A stretch of 60,839 bases of DNA from Croceicoccus mobilis (GCF_001661965.1 NZ_LYWZ01000004.1:1-60839), one strand, 5' to 3'; positions 35,723 to 45,145 are shown, numbered from the stretch's first letter. Notes: generated from the letters alone by a model not told the origin. Program-made: numbers and translations.

Positions 35723-37822
35723 ATGTCCAGCATGGACACCCAACGCATTTCTTTCCTTCGTGCCCATTTGCGTCGCGGTGCGGCCCTGCTTGCCATGGCC
35801 GGATTTGCCGCCGGGATGGGCTCTTCCGCCGCTTTTGCCTCTGGCAACGGGGCCGATGCAGCAACCAGCACGGCTGCCGCCAGCACGCAGCAGTCGCCCG
35901 AACAATTCGGTGACATCGTCTGGAACCCCAGCGATTGGGAAAAGGCCCGCGCCCGCCAGATGGCGGCGACGCCCGGCCCGATGGCCATGGCCGTCGCCCG
36001 CTGGCAGACGCTGCAAAAACAGACGCAGCCCGCTTTCAACGACATCGCGAATTTCATCACGCTCTATCCGGGCCTTCCTTCGCAGGACAGGCTGCAGAGC
36101 AAGGCCGAGGGCCGCCTTTCCGACGAATATGTCGATCCGGCACGCCTTGTTTCCTTTTTCGAACGCAACCCGCCGCTGACGACACAGGGCCAGGCCAGCT
36201 ATGCGCTTGCTCTTCGCGCGATGGGCCGCCCCGAAGCGACCACGATGGCGCGCAAGGCATGGCGCGGCGGCGACATGTCGCCCACCTCCGAAGCCACGCT
36301 TTCTGCGATGTTCGGCGGCGCGTTTACCCCTGCCGATCACGCATCGCGCATGGATTCACTGTTGTGGGAAGGTGCAACCGACGCCGCATCGCGCCAGTTG
36401 CGCTATGTGACCGGCGACAAGCGCACGCTTTTCATGGCGCGTCTTGCCGCGCTGCAGGGCAGCGATCCCGCGATGCTGGGCATTTCGCTGCCGCGCGACG
36501 CTGCCGGCGATCCGGGCTGGCTTTATAACCGGGCGCGGCAGATGCGCAGCTCCGGCAACCTGGCCGGTGCACGGGCGCTGATCACCACGGCCCCTGCCCT
36601 TACCCATCTGCCCGACAACCCATTCAGTTTCGTGCGCGAAATGCGGTACAACGCTGTCGCCGCCGCCGATGCGGGCGATATCGGCAGCGCGGTAAAGATC
36701 GCGCTGAAAGCGAATGAGGCGTTCGCTCCGGGCACCGATGTGTCGACGCTTTCGGGTCCGATCCGCGACGAATATGAAAAGCTGTTCCACACGATCGGCG
36801 AAAAGGCGATGGCGCGCGGCGATGCCGCCAATGCATCGCGCATGTTCGCGATCTATGGCGCTTCGCAGCTGACCGCCCCTGCCCGCAGCAAGGGTTTTTA
36901 TTTTGCCGGTACCACTGCAGCAAAGGCAGGCATGGGCAATGTCGCCAAGGCTGAGCTGGAAAAGGCCGCAGCCTATCCCGACCAATTCTATGGCCAGCTT
37001 GCGCTTGAAAAGCTGGGCCGCCCGCTCAAGGTGCCCGCAAGCACGCTGCCGACGCCGAGCAATGACGCCCGCGTCAATTTCAACGCCCGCCCGCTGGTGC
37101 AGGCATCGCGCGAAGTCGGCCGCACGGGCGACTGGCGCACCGCCGTGGCATTCTTCAAGGAGCTGGGCCGTCAGGCCGAAACGCCCGAGGAATTCGCCTT
37201 GATCGCCGAACTGGCGCGCGAAACCGGCAGGCGCGACCTTGCCGTGATCGCGGGTCGAGAGGCTTCGACCAAGCAGCTCTACCAGTTCTCGCGCTATGCC
37301 TTTCCGCGCATCGACGTTCCGATCGGGACGGAAAAGAACTGGGCCATCATCCACGCCATCGCGCGGCAGGAAAGCCAGTTTGCCACCGATGCGCAAAGCC
37401 ATGTCGGCGCCCGAGGTCTGATGCAGCTGATGCCGGGCACTGCGCGCGAACAGGCGGGCAAGATGATGCTGAGTTATAATTCCAGCGCGCTGATCGACGA
37501 TCCGCAATATAATATCCGTCTTGGCTCTGCCTATTTCGCGCGGATGCTGGACGTGTTCGGCGGGTCCTATCCGCTGGCCATCGCGGCTTATAACGCGGGG
37601 CCGGGCAATGTCGGCAAATGGCTGCGTTCCAATGGCGATCCGCGCACGGGTGCTGTCGATTGGGTCGAATGGATCGAGGATATTCCCTTTAGCGAAACGC
37701 GCCGCTATGTCGCGCGCGTGCTGGAGAATGCGGCCTATTACGACGCGCTCTATCCCGATAGCGGCAATGCCAGCGGGGCCTATCCGCTGTTTTATTACAT
37801 GGGAAAGAAGCCGGGGCAGTAA
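35723..37822 (+). CDS. Soluble lytic murein transglycosylase (Slt-type)
   Basis: This 699-residue periplasmic enzyme cleaves the MurNAc-GlcNAc bond of peptidoglycan, leaving anhydro-MurNAc. A signal region (HLRRGAALLAMAGFAAGMGSS) is followed by a long alpha-helical superhelical part (about residues 50-520). The SLT domain has catalytic Glu550 (AIARQESQF), GLMQLMPGTA and AYNAGPGNVGKW. I chose the ATG at 35723, downstream of AAGGAGG; an upstream in-frame extension lacks a Shine-Dalgarno and would cover the dapA start. The enzyme fits its divergent partner dapA, which supplies diaminopimelate for the same wall. Confidence 0.93.
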   Translation: MSSMDTQRISFLRAHLRRGAALLAMAGFAAGMGSSAAFASGNGADAATSTAAASTQQSPEQFGDIVWNPSDWEKARARQMAATPGPMAMAVARWQTLQKQTQPAFNDIANFITLYPGLPSQDRLQSKAEGRLSDEYVDPARLVSFFERNPPLTTQGQASYALALRAMGRPEATTMARKAWRGGDMSPTSEATLSAMFGGAFTPADHASRMDSLLWEGATDAASRQLRYVTGDKRTLFMARLAALQGSDPAMLGISLPRDAAGDPGWLYNRARQMRSSGNLAGARALITTAPALTHLPDNPFSFVREMRYNAVAAADAGDIGSAVKIALKANEAFAPGTDVSTLSGPIRDEYEKLFHTIGEKAMARGDAANASRMFAIYGASQLTAPARSKGFYFAGTTAAKAGMGNVAKAELEKAAAYPDQFYGQLALEKLGRPLKVPASTLPTPSNDARVNFNARPLVQASREVGRTGDWRTAVAFFKELGRQAETPEEFALIAELARETGRRDLAVIAGREASTKQLYQFSRYAFPRIDVPIGTEKNWAIIHAIARQESQFATDAQSHVGARGLMQLMPGTAREQAGKMMLSYNSSALIDDPQYNIRLGSAYFARMLDVFGGSYPLAIAAYNAGPGNVGKWLRSNGDPRTGAVDWVEWIEDIPFSETRRYVARVLENAAYYDALYPDSGNASGAYPLFYYMGKKPGQ

Positions 37823-37872
37823 TTGCACCCGGCTGGTGACAGCGCCGCCCCGGCGGCGCTAATCATCCGCTC

Positions 37873-38352
37873 ATGAAGCCTGCCGGTAATCCGATCACCC
37901 CAAAGGGGTTCGCCGCCATGCGCGCGCGATATGACACTCTCTTGGGCAAGGACCGCCCGGAGATCGTGGAGATCATCTCTTGGGCAGCGGGCAATGGCGA
38001 CCGCAGCGAGAACGGCGACTATATCTATGGCCGCAAGAAGCTGCGCGAGATCGACCGTGAACTGGCGCGCCTGTCGCGCCGGATGAAGGCCGCGCGCGTG
38101 GTCGATCCATCCGAACAGCCCGACCGCAGCCGCGTATTCTTTGGCGCGGAGGTCACCATCGCGGATGAGGATGACGAGCACCGCACCGTCACCATCGTCG
38201 GCGATGACGAGGCGGATGCGGGATCGAGCCGGATCGGCTGGGGATCCCCCCTCGCCCGTGCATTACGCGGCGCATCCATCGGCGATTTGCGCACCGTGCG
38301 CCTGCCTGCCGGAAACAAGGAGTGGGAGGTGATCGGGATTGCCTATCCCTAA
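37873..38352 (+). CDS. greB: Transcript cleavage factor GreB
   Basis: The 159-residue factor enters the RNA polymerase secondary channel and stimulates cleavage of backtracked RNA. The N-terminal coiled coil (about residues 10-75) carries the acidic tip GDRSENGDYIYGRKKLREID, whose Asp and Glu coordinate the catalytic metal. The KLREIDRELARLSRRM continuation and the Tyr-containing tip fit GreB more than GreA. The C-terminal FKBP-like domain ends in GSPLARALRGASIGD. It starts 50 bases past the transglycosylase gene and overlaps the next gene by 14 bases. Confidence 0.92.
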   Translation: MKPAGNPITPKGFAAMRARYDTLLGKDRPEIVEIISWAAGNGDRSENGDYIYGRKKLREIDRELARLSRRMKAARVVDPSEQPDRSRVFFGAEVTIADEDDEHRTVTIVGDDEADAGSSRIGWGSPLARALRGASIGDLRTVRLPAGNKEWEVIGIAYP

Positions 38353-38830
38353 ACGCCTTTTCGCGGTCGCGGTCCTGATCGCGACGCCCGCATTGGCCGC
38401 GCCGGCCGCGATTTCCGTGCATGACGGCTGGGGCGCTTTTCGCGACGGGCAGCGTTGCTATGCCATCAGCGAGGCTGTTTCTTCGTCAGGCAAAACGGAA
38501 CTGGAACCCTTCGCCTCGGTCTCGCTCGCGCCCGGCGCGCCTGCGGTGCAATTGCGGCTGTCGCGCGTGGTAAGAACGGGCAGTGCCGTGACGCTGGATG
38601 TGGGCGAACGGCGTTTTCGCCTTTCGGCCGAAGGGGCCACCGCCACAAGCCGCGATGTCACGACCGGGGGAAGCGCCGCGGTAATCGCCGCCATGCGCGC
38701 ATCGGATACGATGACGGTCGGCGGACGCGACCGGCGTAACCGTTTCTTTCGCGATTCCTATTCGCTGATCGGCGCACCGACCGCGATTGATTCCGCCATC
38801 ATTGCGTGCGGGCTGTCACCCCGAAAATGA
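38339..38830 (+). CDS. Secreted protein of unknown function, overlaps greB
   Basis: The 163-residue protein begins with a signal peptide (KRLFAVAVLIATPALA, cut near residue 21). The rest is beta-rich with one CYAISEAV segment, a VTLDVGERRFRL segment and a final IIACGLSP; the two cysteines may form a disulphide. I recall similar wording in small secreted proteins of Sphingomonadales, distantly like invasion-associated locus B proteins, but no function is known. The start is a TTG inside the end of greB, giving a 14-base overlap and probable translational coupling. No internal ATG would keep the signal peptide. Confidence 0.75.
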   Translation: MPIPKRLFAVAVLIATPALAAPAAISVHDGWGAFRDGQRCYAISEAVSSSGKTELEPFASVSLAPGAPAVQLRLSRVVRTGSAVTLDVGERRFRLSAEGATATSRDVTTGGSAAVIAAMRASDTMTVGGRDRRNRFFRDSYSLIGAPTAIDSAIIACGLSPRK

Positions 38831-38837
38831 TGACAAA

Positions 38838-38865
38838 GGGCGGAGCCGGTTTCCCGGCCCCGCCC
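38838..38865. terminator. Stem-loop between convergent genes
   Basis: GGGCGGAGCCGG pairs with CCGGCCCCGCCC, with one mismatch and a short TTTC loop. It sits 7 bases past the forward stop, before the outer-membrane protein gene on the other strand. Confidence 0.65.
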
Positions 38866-38905
38866 CGCTCTGCCGTCCAGCGGCAGTGTTCGTCAGCTCA
38901 GGCGA

Positions 38906-39574
38906 TCAGAAACGATAACCGAAGCCGGCCATGATCTGGTGACGATCGGTGTCGATGTCATAGCGGTCACCATCGGCGAAGGTGTCGGTATCGTTGATCT
39001 CCGCCTCGCTGTAGTTCGAATAGTCATATTCGAGCTTGGCGAACGTGTGATCGGTCATCGCATATTCGACGCCCGCGCCCAGGCGATAGCCGTCGGCATC
39101 GATATTGTCCTTGAGCTCAGTCTCACCATCGGTCGACAGCACGTTGTAGCGAGCGTTGGTATAGCCGCCCTTCACATAGGCGAGGACATCGGGCTGAACC
39201 TTGTAGCCTGCGCGCACGCCGGCGTAGAGATCGCGGCCCGTGTCGACACGGCCAAGGCCAAAGCCTTCGAAATCGCCGCCATCGCTATATTCGGTCTTTG
39301 CGGTCGAATCCGTGTACTGGCCTTCGACACCCAGAACGACATTGCCGAAGTCATAGTCGTAACCGATGCCTGCGCCATAGGCGAGGCCGTCGATGGACTG
39401 GTCGTTCTGGTCGTTCAGGTCGTCGTCCGAATCCGAACCGGCACGCGAGATGTCGTAACCGACCAGCGCTTCGACGTGAGCACCGGTCCAGTCCGGGGCG
39501 CTCTGCGCCATGGCGGGGGTGGCGACGGTCGCGATTGCGGCACCGGCGGCGAGCGTGGAAATCAGCTTTTTCAT
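38906..39574 (-). CDS. Outer-membrane beta-barrel protein (OmpA/porin-like)
   Basis: This 222-residue protein has a signal peptide (MKKLISTLAAGAAIATVATPAMAQ) and a predicted eight-stranded small barrel. Aromatic-ending strands such as YDYDFGNVVLGVEGQYT and FAKLEYDYSNY recur, and the C-terminus ends in GFGYRF with the terminal Phe needed for barrel assembly. Acidic loops (DSDDDLNDQNDQ; NDTDTFADGDRYD) look surface-exposed. It belongs to the outer-membrane beta-barrel family common in alphaproteobacteria. I chose the ATG at 39574 at the signal peptide start. It is divergent from rlmN. Confidence 0.91.
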   Translation of the reverse strand: MKKLISTLAAGAAIATVATPAMAQSAPDWTGAHVEALVGYDISRAGSDSDDDLNDQNDQSIDGLAYGAGIGYDYDFGNVVLGVEGQYTDSTAKTEYSDGGDFEGFGLGRVDTGRDLYAGVRAGYKVQPDVLAYVKGGYTNARYNVLSTDGETELKDNIDADGYRLGAGVEYAMTDHTFAKLEYDYSNYSEAEINDTDTFADGDRYDIDTDRHQIMAGFGYRF

Positions 39575-39855
39575 AAGTACTCCAATTATTTCCCTCATGG
39601 GCCGTTGTGGCCATGTGGAGCTACAAATGATCGGAGTGGCGGAGGCGTTTCATGAACATTTGACAACATGTCGGCTTGCCGCATTCGGGGCACAATTTGC
39701 CGTCAGGCGATGCCGGATTTGCGACAAACACCTTGGAATACAAACGCATACGGAACCTTACATGGGATTGTCAGTTCGTACGCGCCCGCTGATATTAAAC
39801 GCGTCGCGTGGCGGGCTGGCGCATTGGGCGCGAAACAACTATATGCGCGCCAATC

Positions 39856-41109
39856 ATGACAACGCAGACATCCTCCATGCCCATCCCGGGCCATATCGAC
39901 CCCGTGCCCGTCCCGCGTCCGATCACGGAGCGCGAGGATGGCCGCATCGACATCCTTGGCCTGCCGAAAAAGCAGATCGCATCGTTGTTCGAGGATGCGG
40001 GTCTGGACAAGAAACAGGCAAAGCTGCGCGCCAAGCAGGTGTATCACTGGATCTATCACCGCGGCGTTTCCGATTTCGAGGCGATGACCGACATCGCCAA
40101 GACCATGCGACCGTGGCTGGCCGAACGCTTTGTCATTGCGCGGCCCGAAATCGTCGAGGCCCAGCATTCGTCAGACGGCACCCGCAAATGGCTGCTGCGC
40201 ACCGCGGACAAGCATGATTACGAGATGGTGTTCATCCCCGACGCCGACCGCGGAACCCTGTGCGTGTCGAGCCAGGTGGGCTGCACGCTGAACTGCCGTT
40301 TCTGCCACACCGGCACCATGCGTCTTGTCCGCAATCTGACGCCGGGCGAAATTGTCGGGCAGGTCATGCTGGCCCGCGATGCGCTTGGCGAATGGCCGAA
40401 AGGGCGGATGGACGAGCTGGGTGACGAGAGCGAGAGCGATTACACCGCAGACGGGCGCCTGCTCACCAATATCGTCATGATGGGCATGGGCGAACCGCTC
40501 TATAATTTCGACAATGTCCGCGATGCATTGGGCATCGTGATGGATGGCGACGGGCTCGCCCTGTCAAAGCGCCGCATCACGCTATCGACCAGCGGCGTCG
40601 TGCCGATGATGGAGCGATGCGGACAGGAAATCGGCGTGAACCTCGCCGTGTCGCTTCATGCGGTCAGCAAGGAAGTTCGCGACGAGATCGTGCCGATCAA
40701 CCGGAAATACGGGCTCGAGGAATTGCTACAAGCTTGCGCCGATTATCCCGGTGCGTCGAATGCGCGGCGCATCACCTTCGAATATGTCATGCTTCGCGAA
40801 AAGAACGACAGCGACGAGGACGCGCACGAGCTTGTCCGCCTGCTCAAGAAATACAAGCTGCCGGCCAAGGTGAACCTGATCCCGTTCAACCCGTGGCCCG
40901 GCGCTGCCTATGAATGCTCTACGCCCGAGCGCATCCGCGCGTTTTCCGACATCGTGTTCGAAGGCGGCATCAGCGCGCCGGTTCGCACGCCGCGCGGGCG
41001 CGATATCGATGCGGCCTGCGGCCAGCTGAAGACGGCTGCCGAAAAGAAGAGCCGCGCCGAACTGGACCGCATCGCGGCGGAAAAGCAGGCCCAGTTGGAA
41101 GCGGAGTAA
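39856..41109 (+). CDS. rlmN: Dual-specificity rRNA/tRNA adenine-C2 methyltransferase RlmN
   Basis: This 417-residue radical-SAM enzyme methylates C2 of A2503 in 23S rRNA and A37 in some tRNAs, tuning peptide-bond chemistry and accuracy. The iron-sulfur triad is Cys143, Cys147 and Cys150 ([11 protein letters not shown]). The [14 protein letters not shown] and [12 protein letters not shown] boxes are standard, and a catalytic Cys lies near the end in DIDAACGQL. The ATG at 39856 gives [15 protein letters not shown]. Loss of this enzyme changes sensitivity to some ribosome-targeting antibiotics in other bacteria. Confidence 0.97.
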   Translation: MTTQTSSMPIPGHIDPVPVPRPITEREDGRIDILGLPKKQIASLFEDAGLDKKQAKLRAKQVYHWIYHRGVSDFEAMTDIAKTMRPWLAERFVIARPEIVEAQHSSDGTRKWLLRTADKHDYEMVFIPDADRGTLCVSSQVGCTLNCRFCHTGTMRLVRNLTPGEIVGQVMLARDALGEWPKGRMDELGDESESDYTADGRLLTNIVMMGMGEPLYNFDNVRDALGIVMDGDGLALSKRRITLSTSGVVPMMERCGQEIGVNLAVSLHAVSKEVRDEIVPINRKYGLEELLQACADYPGASNARRITFEYVMLREKNDSDEDAHELVRLLKKYKLPAKVNLIPFNPWPGAAYECSTPERIRAFSDIVFEGGISAPVRTPRGRDIDAACGQLKTAAEKKSRAELDRIAAEKQAQLEAE

Positions 41110-41130
41110 GCCTCAGCCTCCGGCTTCCAA

Positions 41131-41607
41131 TCAGCCCTCGTCCTCGCGCAGGTCATATTCGGTTCGCGCGCCGATGATGGCGTCCTTGTTCGCCACCGCC
41201 CAATCGCCCAGCGCAGCGACCGGATTGCGCAATGACCAGCCCAGACCCGTCAGCGCGTAATCGACGCGCGGCGGGACGCTGGGCGTGACCTTGCGGCTGA
41301 CCAGCCCGTCACGTTCCAGCCCGCGCAGGGTGCGTGTGAGCATGCGCTGGGAAATACCATCGATCTCCCGCTTCAGCTGGTTGAAGCGCATCGAGCCGAA
41401 ACCCAGTTGCATCACCACCTGCATCGACCATTTGTCGCCCACGCGCGACAGCACATCGGTCACTGCCGGACAGGCCGCAGGCGAATGTCCGGGCGGCATA
41501 TCACCGAAATCATCGCCAAAAGTCGCCGTGTTTTCCTCATGGGTTACATCGGTGTGCCCTGCGGACGGTTTTGTGCCTTCTTGAAGGGTAGCGGTACGGT
41601 TCTCCAT
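41131..41607 (-). CDS. HxlR family transcriptional regulator, divergent from azoR
   Basis: The 158-residue protein has a winged helix-turn-helix (about residues 55-140) with the HxlR motifs SPAACPAVTDVLSRVGDKW, FNQLKREIDGISQRMLTRTL, then RGLERDGLVSRKV. Cys46 lies in the conserved position just before the wing-helix core. In related regulators such as YodB and QorR this Cys senses quinones or oxidants. The N-terminal 45 residues are an unusual low-complexity, acidic extension. The ATG at 41607 was preferred to one 12 codons earlier, which would abut the azoreductase start. It probably represses azoR through the 36-base shared promoter. Confidence 0.9.
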   Translation of the reverse strand: MENRTATLQEGTKPSAGHTDVTHEENTATFGDDFGDMPPGHSPAACPAVTDVLSRVGDKWSMQVVMQLGFGSMRFNQLKREIDGISQRMLTRTLRGLERDGLVSRKVTPSVPPRVDYALTGLGWSLRNPVAALGDWAVANKDAIIGARTEYDLREDEG

Positions 41608-41615
41608 ATAGCGGT

Positions 41616-41632
41616 GGTTATCGTTTGATACC
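41616..41632. promoter_or_regulatory. Possible HxlR operator between regulator and azoR
   Basis: GGTTATCGTTTGATACC is an imperfect dyad (GGT-ATC with GATACC, one extra T on the left). It lies in the short divergent gap where the regulator would cover both promoters. Confidence 0.4.
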
Positions 41633-41643
41633 GGAGTTGTCAC

Positions 41644-42237
41644 ATGAAAATTCTACGCGTTGATTCCAGCACCAATGGAGCGGAATCGGTTACCCGTGAG
41701 CTGACCGGCGAGATCGTCGACAAGCTTGTCGCCGACAATCCCGGCGCCGAAGTCATTACCCGCGACCTGGGCGTCGAGCCGCTCGCGCACCTCAATCCCA
41801 TCACCACCGGCGCGATCCGCCTGCCCGAAGAGGCATGGAGCGAGGACATGAAGGCCGCCGCCCCGTCGGAGCAGGCGATCCTCGACGAATTCCTGTCGGC
41901 CGATGTCGTCGTCGTCGGCGCGCCGATGTATAATTTCTCGATTCCCTCCGCGCTGAAAAGCTGGATCGACCGTCTTGGCGTTCCCCGCGTCACCTTCCGC
42001 TATAGCGAAAACGGCCCCGAAGGGCTTGCCGGTGGCCGCAAGGTCATCGTCGTGTCGGGCCGCGGCGGCGCCTATGGCGACGATCACGCTATCGACAGCC
42101 AGGAACGGCTGATGAGCACCTTTTTCGGTTTCATCGGCATCACCGACCTCACCATGATCCGCGCCGAAGGCGTGGGCATGCCCGAGGGCCGCGAAAAGGC
42201 GGTTGCGGCGGCGAAGGAAGAAATCGCCAAGCTTTGA
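41644..42237 (+). CDS. azoR: FMN-dependent NADH-azoreductase
   Basis: This 197-residue flavodoxin-fold enzyme reduces quinones and azo dyes by two-electron transfer from NAD(P)H, avoiding radical formation. It shows the N-terminal MKILRVDSSTNGAES phosphate loop, the FMN-binding PMYNFSIPSALKSWIDR and the GRGGAYGD loop. Length is standard for AzoR. The likely regulator is the divergently read HxlR protein, giving a quinone-inducible detoxification pair. Confidence 0.94.
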   Translation: MKILRVDSSTNGAESVTRELTGEIVDKLVADNPGAEVITRDLGVEPLAHLNPITTGAIRLPEEAWSEDMKAAAPSEQAILDEFLSADVVVVGAPMYNFSIPSALKSWIDRLGVPRVTFRYSENGPEGLAGGRKVIVVSGRGGAYGDDHAIDSQERLMSTFFGFIGITDLTMIRAEGVGMPEGREKAVAAAKEEIAKL

Positions 42238-42443
42238 TCCGCCAGATTTCGGGTCGGGGATGAATGGGAAAATCAAGGTTTAAAAGCGCTTAACCTCGCT
42301 TCGTCGTTCGACGGTAACCGTTCATCCCCGACACCGTTATCTGACTGCATCGTTCAGCCTGTGTTTGACTTTGCTGTCACAGATTCGCCGCAAAGGTCGG
42401 AAGATTCGCAATGGAGCCGACCTGCGCAATGAAAGGGACAGTA

Positions 42444-42812
42444 ATGAAAAAGACCATCATTGGATCGATTTTGGCAGCCGCCGTGATGATTCCGGCAGCC
42501 CCCGCCGCTGCCGATCCGCCGCCGTGGGCACCCGCACACGGCAAGCGCGCCAAGGAACGCCATTATGAAGGCCGCCATTACGAACCGCGCCGCATGCGCA
42601 GCGGCGATCGTTACTGGCGCGGCGACGATGGCCGCTATCACTGCAAGCGCGACGACGGCACGACCGGCCTGATCATCGGTGCCGCCGGCGGCGCACTGCT
42701 GGGCCGAGAGCTTGACGGCGGCCGCGATCGCACCACCGGCACCGTGCTTGGCGCGGCTGCTGGCGCATTGATTGGCCGCGCGATCGATCGCGGCGATGCG
42801 CGCTGTAACTGA
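42444..42812 (+). CDS. Glycine-zipper exported protein (17 kDa-antigen-like)
   Basis: The 122-residue protein begins with a signal peptide (MKKTIIGSILAAAVMIPAAPAAA). It has a His/Arg-rich middle with YWRGDDGRYHCKRDDG, then a glycine-zipper pair (GLIIGAAGGALLGRE and GTVLGAAAGALIGRA) that forms closely packed membrane helices. The family (glycine zipper 2TM) includes small outer-membrane lipoproteins, but here no lipobox Cys is present. Its role is usually envelope-stability related. AAGGGACAG precedes the ATG at 42444. It stands alone between azoR and the SDR gene. Confidence 0.85.
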   Translation: MKKTIIGSILAAAVMIPAAPAAADPPPWAPAHGKRAKERHYEGRHYEPRRMRSGDRYWRGDDGRYHCKRDDGTTGLIIGAAGGALLGRELDGGRDRTTGTVLGAAAGALIGRAIDRGDARCN

Positions 42813-42941
42813 TCGCAGGCTTTCAACCTGATCGAAGGGGCCGGGAAGAGCATGTCTTTCCGGCCCTTTTGCTATCGGGCCTGCGCATGACTGCAAGAGG
42901 AGGGTTGCAAGCCCCCTCCCCTTGGCGGCAAGGTGATCGCG

Positions 42942-43700
42942 ATGGTCAAACCCGCCGTACTCATCACCGGAGCAGCAAAGCGTCTTGGCGCCACCATGGC
43001 GCGCCAATTCGCGAGCAGCGGCTGGCAGGTCGCCATCCATTACCGCAGCTCCGCGACCGAAGCGGCGGAACTGGCTGCAGAGCTTCCCGACGCGATCACC
43101 GTGCAGGCGGATCTTTCCGATCCGCAGGCGATCCGTGCCATGGTCGCCGATCTCTCTACCCGCCTGCCGGACTGGCGCGCACTGGTGAATTCCGCCTCGC
43201 GGTTTGAACTGGACAGCGCAGAGGCGATTGACCCGGAACTTTTCGACTGCGCCATGCGCACCGATGCGGCAGGCCCGGTCATGCTGGCGCAGCAATTTCT
43301 TGCGCTGCATGGGCATGAACCGCGCCGCGTGATCAACGTGCTCGATCAGAAAATCGCCAATCCCAATCCCGACTTCTTCTCCTACTCCATGGCGAAAGCG
43401 GCGCTGACCATGGCGACACGCATGCTGGCAATGGCGCATGGTGATGCAGCGCGTGTCTATGGCCTCTCGCCCGGCGCCATGCTGCCCAGCTTCGACCAGC
43501 TTGCCGAAGAGCACCAGCGCAGCGGGCGCATGAACCTCCTTCATCGCCTTACGCTTCCCGAAGAGCTGGCCGAGGCCGCCGTATTCCTCGCCGAGGGGCA
43601 TCTCGCCAGCGGAGAGACGATCCATGTCGATTCCGGCCAGCATCTCATGTCCCAGCCGCGCGACGTCTTGTTCATGGCAAGGCAGGAAGCTTTTGACTGA
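42942..43700 (+). CDS. SDR family oxidoreductase, pteridine-reductase-like
   Basis: The 252-residue short-chain dehydrogenase has the cofactor motif TGAAKRLG, matching the TGX3RXG variant of pteridine reductases and FolM rather than the classical TGX3GXG. The catalytic Tyr-X3-Lys is in FSYSMAKAAL, preceded by INVLDQKIANPNPDF, wording typical of folate-linked SDRs in alphaproteobacteria. NADPH-dependent dihydropterin or dihydromonapterin reduction is therefore likely. I chose the ATG at 42942, which has AAGG upstream; a GTG 9 bases earlier is possible. No folate gene lies next to it. Confidence 0.86.
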   Translation: MVKPAVLITGAAKRLGATMARQFASSGWQVAIHYRSSATEAAELAAELPDAITVQADLSDPQAIRAMVADLSTRLPDWRALVNSASRFELDSAEAIDPELFDCAMRTDAAGPVMLAQQFLALHGHEPRRVINVLDQKIANPNPDFFSYSMAKAALTMATRMLAMAHGDAARVYGLSPGAMLPSFDQLAEEHQRSGRMNLLHRLTLPEELAEAAVFLAEGHLASGETIHVDSGQHLMSQPRDVLFMARQEAFD

Positions 43701-43823
43701 GCGGAACTTTTTCACCTCTCGCACGTCAGGGTCGGGCATATGCCCATCCCCCACCGCGGCTTCCGTCGCAGAAAACCGAACTAACATGACCACCACCCCC
43801 TCCATTTCGTGGAGTAACTGCCG

Positions 43824-45083
43824 ATGAGCGGGTCCCGCCGCCTGTTTGAACATTTCCTGTCCCGCGGCGTGAAGCGCGGTCGACTGGAAGTACGATATGC
43901 CGATGGCACCACCAGCAGTTTCGGAACGCCAGATGGCATCATGCCCGAAGTCGCCATCCGCCTGACCGACGAGAAGGTCCCGCGCGACATATTGACCGAC
44001 CCGCGTCTTGGCGCGGCAGAGGCGCATATGGATGGCCGGCTTCTGGTCGAAGAAGGCGGCATCATGGAGCTGGTGGAGCTGTTGCAGGCAAACCACCCGT
44101 GGGATGCGGGCCAGCGCTTGCGCCCGCCTTCGCGGCTGCGGCGGGTGAAGGACAGGATCCACTTCCTCAAGACCAGCTTCAACAAGGCGGCGAGTTCGAA
44201 GGCCAATGTCTCCCACCATTACGACATCGGCAATGATCTGTACGAGCTGATGCTCGACCCCGGTTACATGCAGTACAGCTGCGCCTATTGGCCGACCGAC
44301 GACATGACGCTGGAAGAGGCGCAGGAAGCCAAGCTCGCCCATATCGCGGCCAAGCTGAATCTGAAGCCGGGCAATACCGTGCTCGACATCGGTTGCGGCT
44401 GGGGCGGCATGGCGATCTTTCTGGCGCAGCATGCCGATGTGAAGGTGCTGGGCATCACCCTGTCGAAGGAACAGCTGGCGCTCGCCGAAAAGCGGGCCGA
44501 GGCGGCGGGCGTTGCCGATCGCGTTTCCTTCCGCCTTGTCGATTACCGCGAGCTGCCGAAAGAGGGCGCGAAATTCGACCGTATTGTGTCTGTCGGCATG
44601 TTCGAACATGTCGGCCAGCCCCAGTTCGACACCTATTTCCGCTGCGTCGGCCAATTGCTGGCAGAGGACGGCGCGGCGTTGATCCACACCATCGGCCGCA
44701 TGGGCAAGCCGGGCATGACCGATGCGTTCACCCGCAAATATATCTTCCCCGGTGGCTATATCCCGGCGATGAGCGAGATGATCGCATCCAGCGAGAAGGT
44801 CCGCCTGATCGCCAGCGATGTCGAGGTTCTGCGCCTGCATTACGCCAAGACATTGCGCGAATGGTATGATCGCTGCATGGCGAACCGCGAAAAGATCGTC
44901 GCCATGTATGACGAGAAATTCTTCCGCATGTGGACCTTCTACCTTTCGGGCGCGACGGCTGCGTTTGAGAGCGGAGGCATGTGCAATTTCCAGGTGCAAT
45001 ATGTCCGCACCCGCCGCGCCCTGCCGATCACGCGCGATTATATCGCCAAGGCCGAGAAAGAGCTGACGCGGGAAAATAGCTGA
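43824..45083 (+). CDS. Cyclopropane-fatty-acid-phospholipid synthase family methyltransferase
   Basis: The 419-residue protein transfers a methylene from SAM to unsaturated acyl chains of membrane lipids, or a related methylation. An N-terminal domain typical of the CFA family (residues 1-120, RYADGTTSSFGTPDG) precedes the methyltransferase fold with the SAM motif DIGCGWGGMAIF. The NVSHHYDIGNDLYELMLDPGYMQYSCAYW region forms the active site. Length is close to bacterial CfaS. The gene may be translationally linked with the SDR gene upstream (123-base gap). Two 12-base direct repeats (AGCTGATCGGGA, 45078-45089 and 45095-45106) flank its stop. Confidence 0.92.
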   Translation: MSGSRRLFEHFLSRGVKRGRLEVRYADGTTSSFGTPDGIMPEVAIRLTDEKVPRDILTDPRLGAAEAHMDGRLLVEEGGIMELVELLQANHPWDAGQRLRPPSRLRRVKDRIHFLKTSFNKAASSKANVSHHYDIGNDLYELMLDPGYMQYSCAYWPTDDMTLEEAQEAKLAHIAAKLNLKPGNTVLDIGCGWGGMAIFLAQHADVKVLGITLSKEQLALAEKRAEAAGVADRVSFRLVDYRELPKEGAKFDRIVSVGMFEHVGQPQFDTYFRCVGQLLAEDGAALIHTIGRMGKPGMTDAFTRKYIFPGGYIPAMSEMIASSEKVRLIASDVEVLRLHYAKTLREWYDRCMANREKIVAMYDEKFFRMWTFYLSGATAAFESGGMCNFQVQYVRTRRALPITRDYIAKAEKELTRENS

Positions 45084-45145
45084 TCGGGAAAAAGAGCTGA
45101 TCGGGACTGCTTGATGTTCGCAAGCGGCGGGGCCATGGCGCCGCG

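Noticed and set aside
42354-44999. 881-codon reverse frame opposite four genes
   Set aside because: Spans several recognised forward genes; the length only reflects the high GC content.
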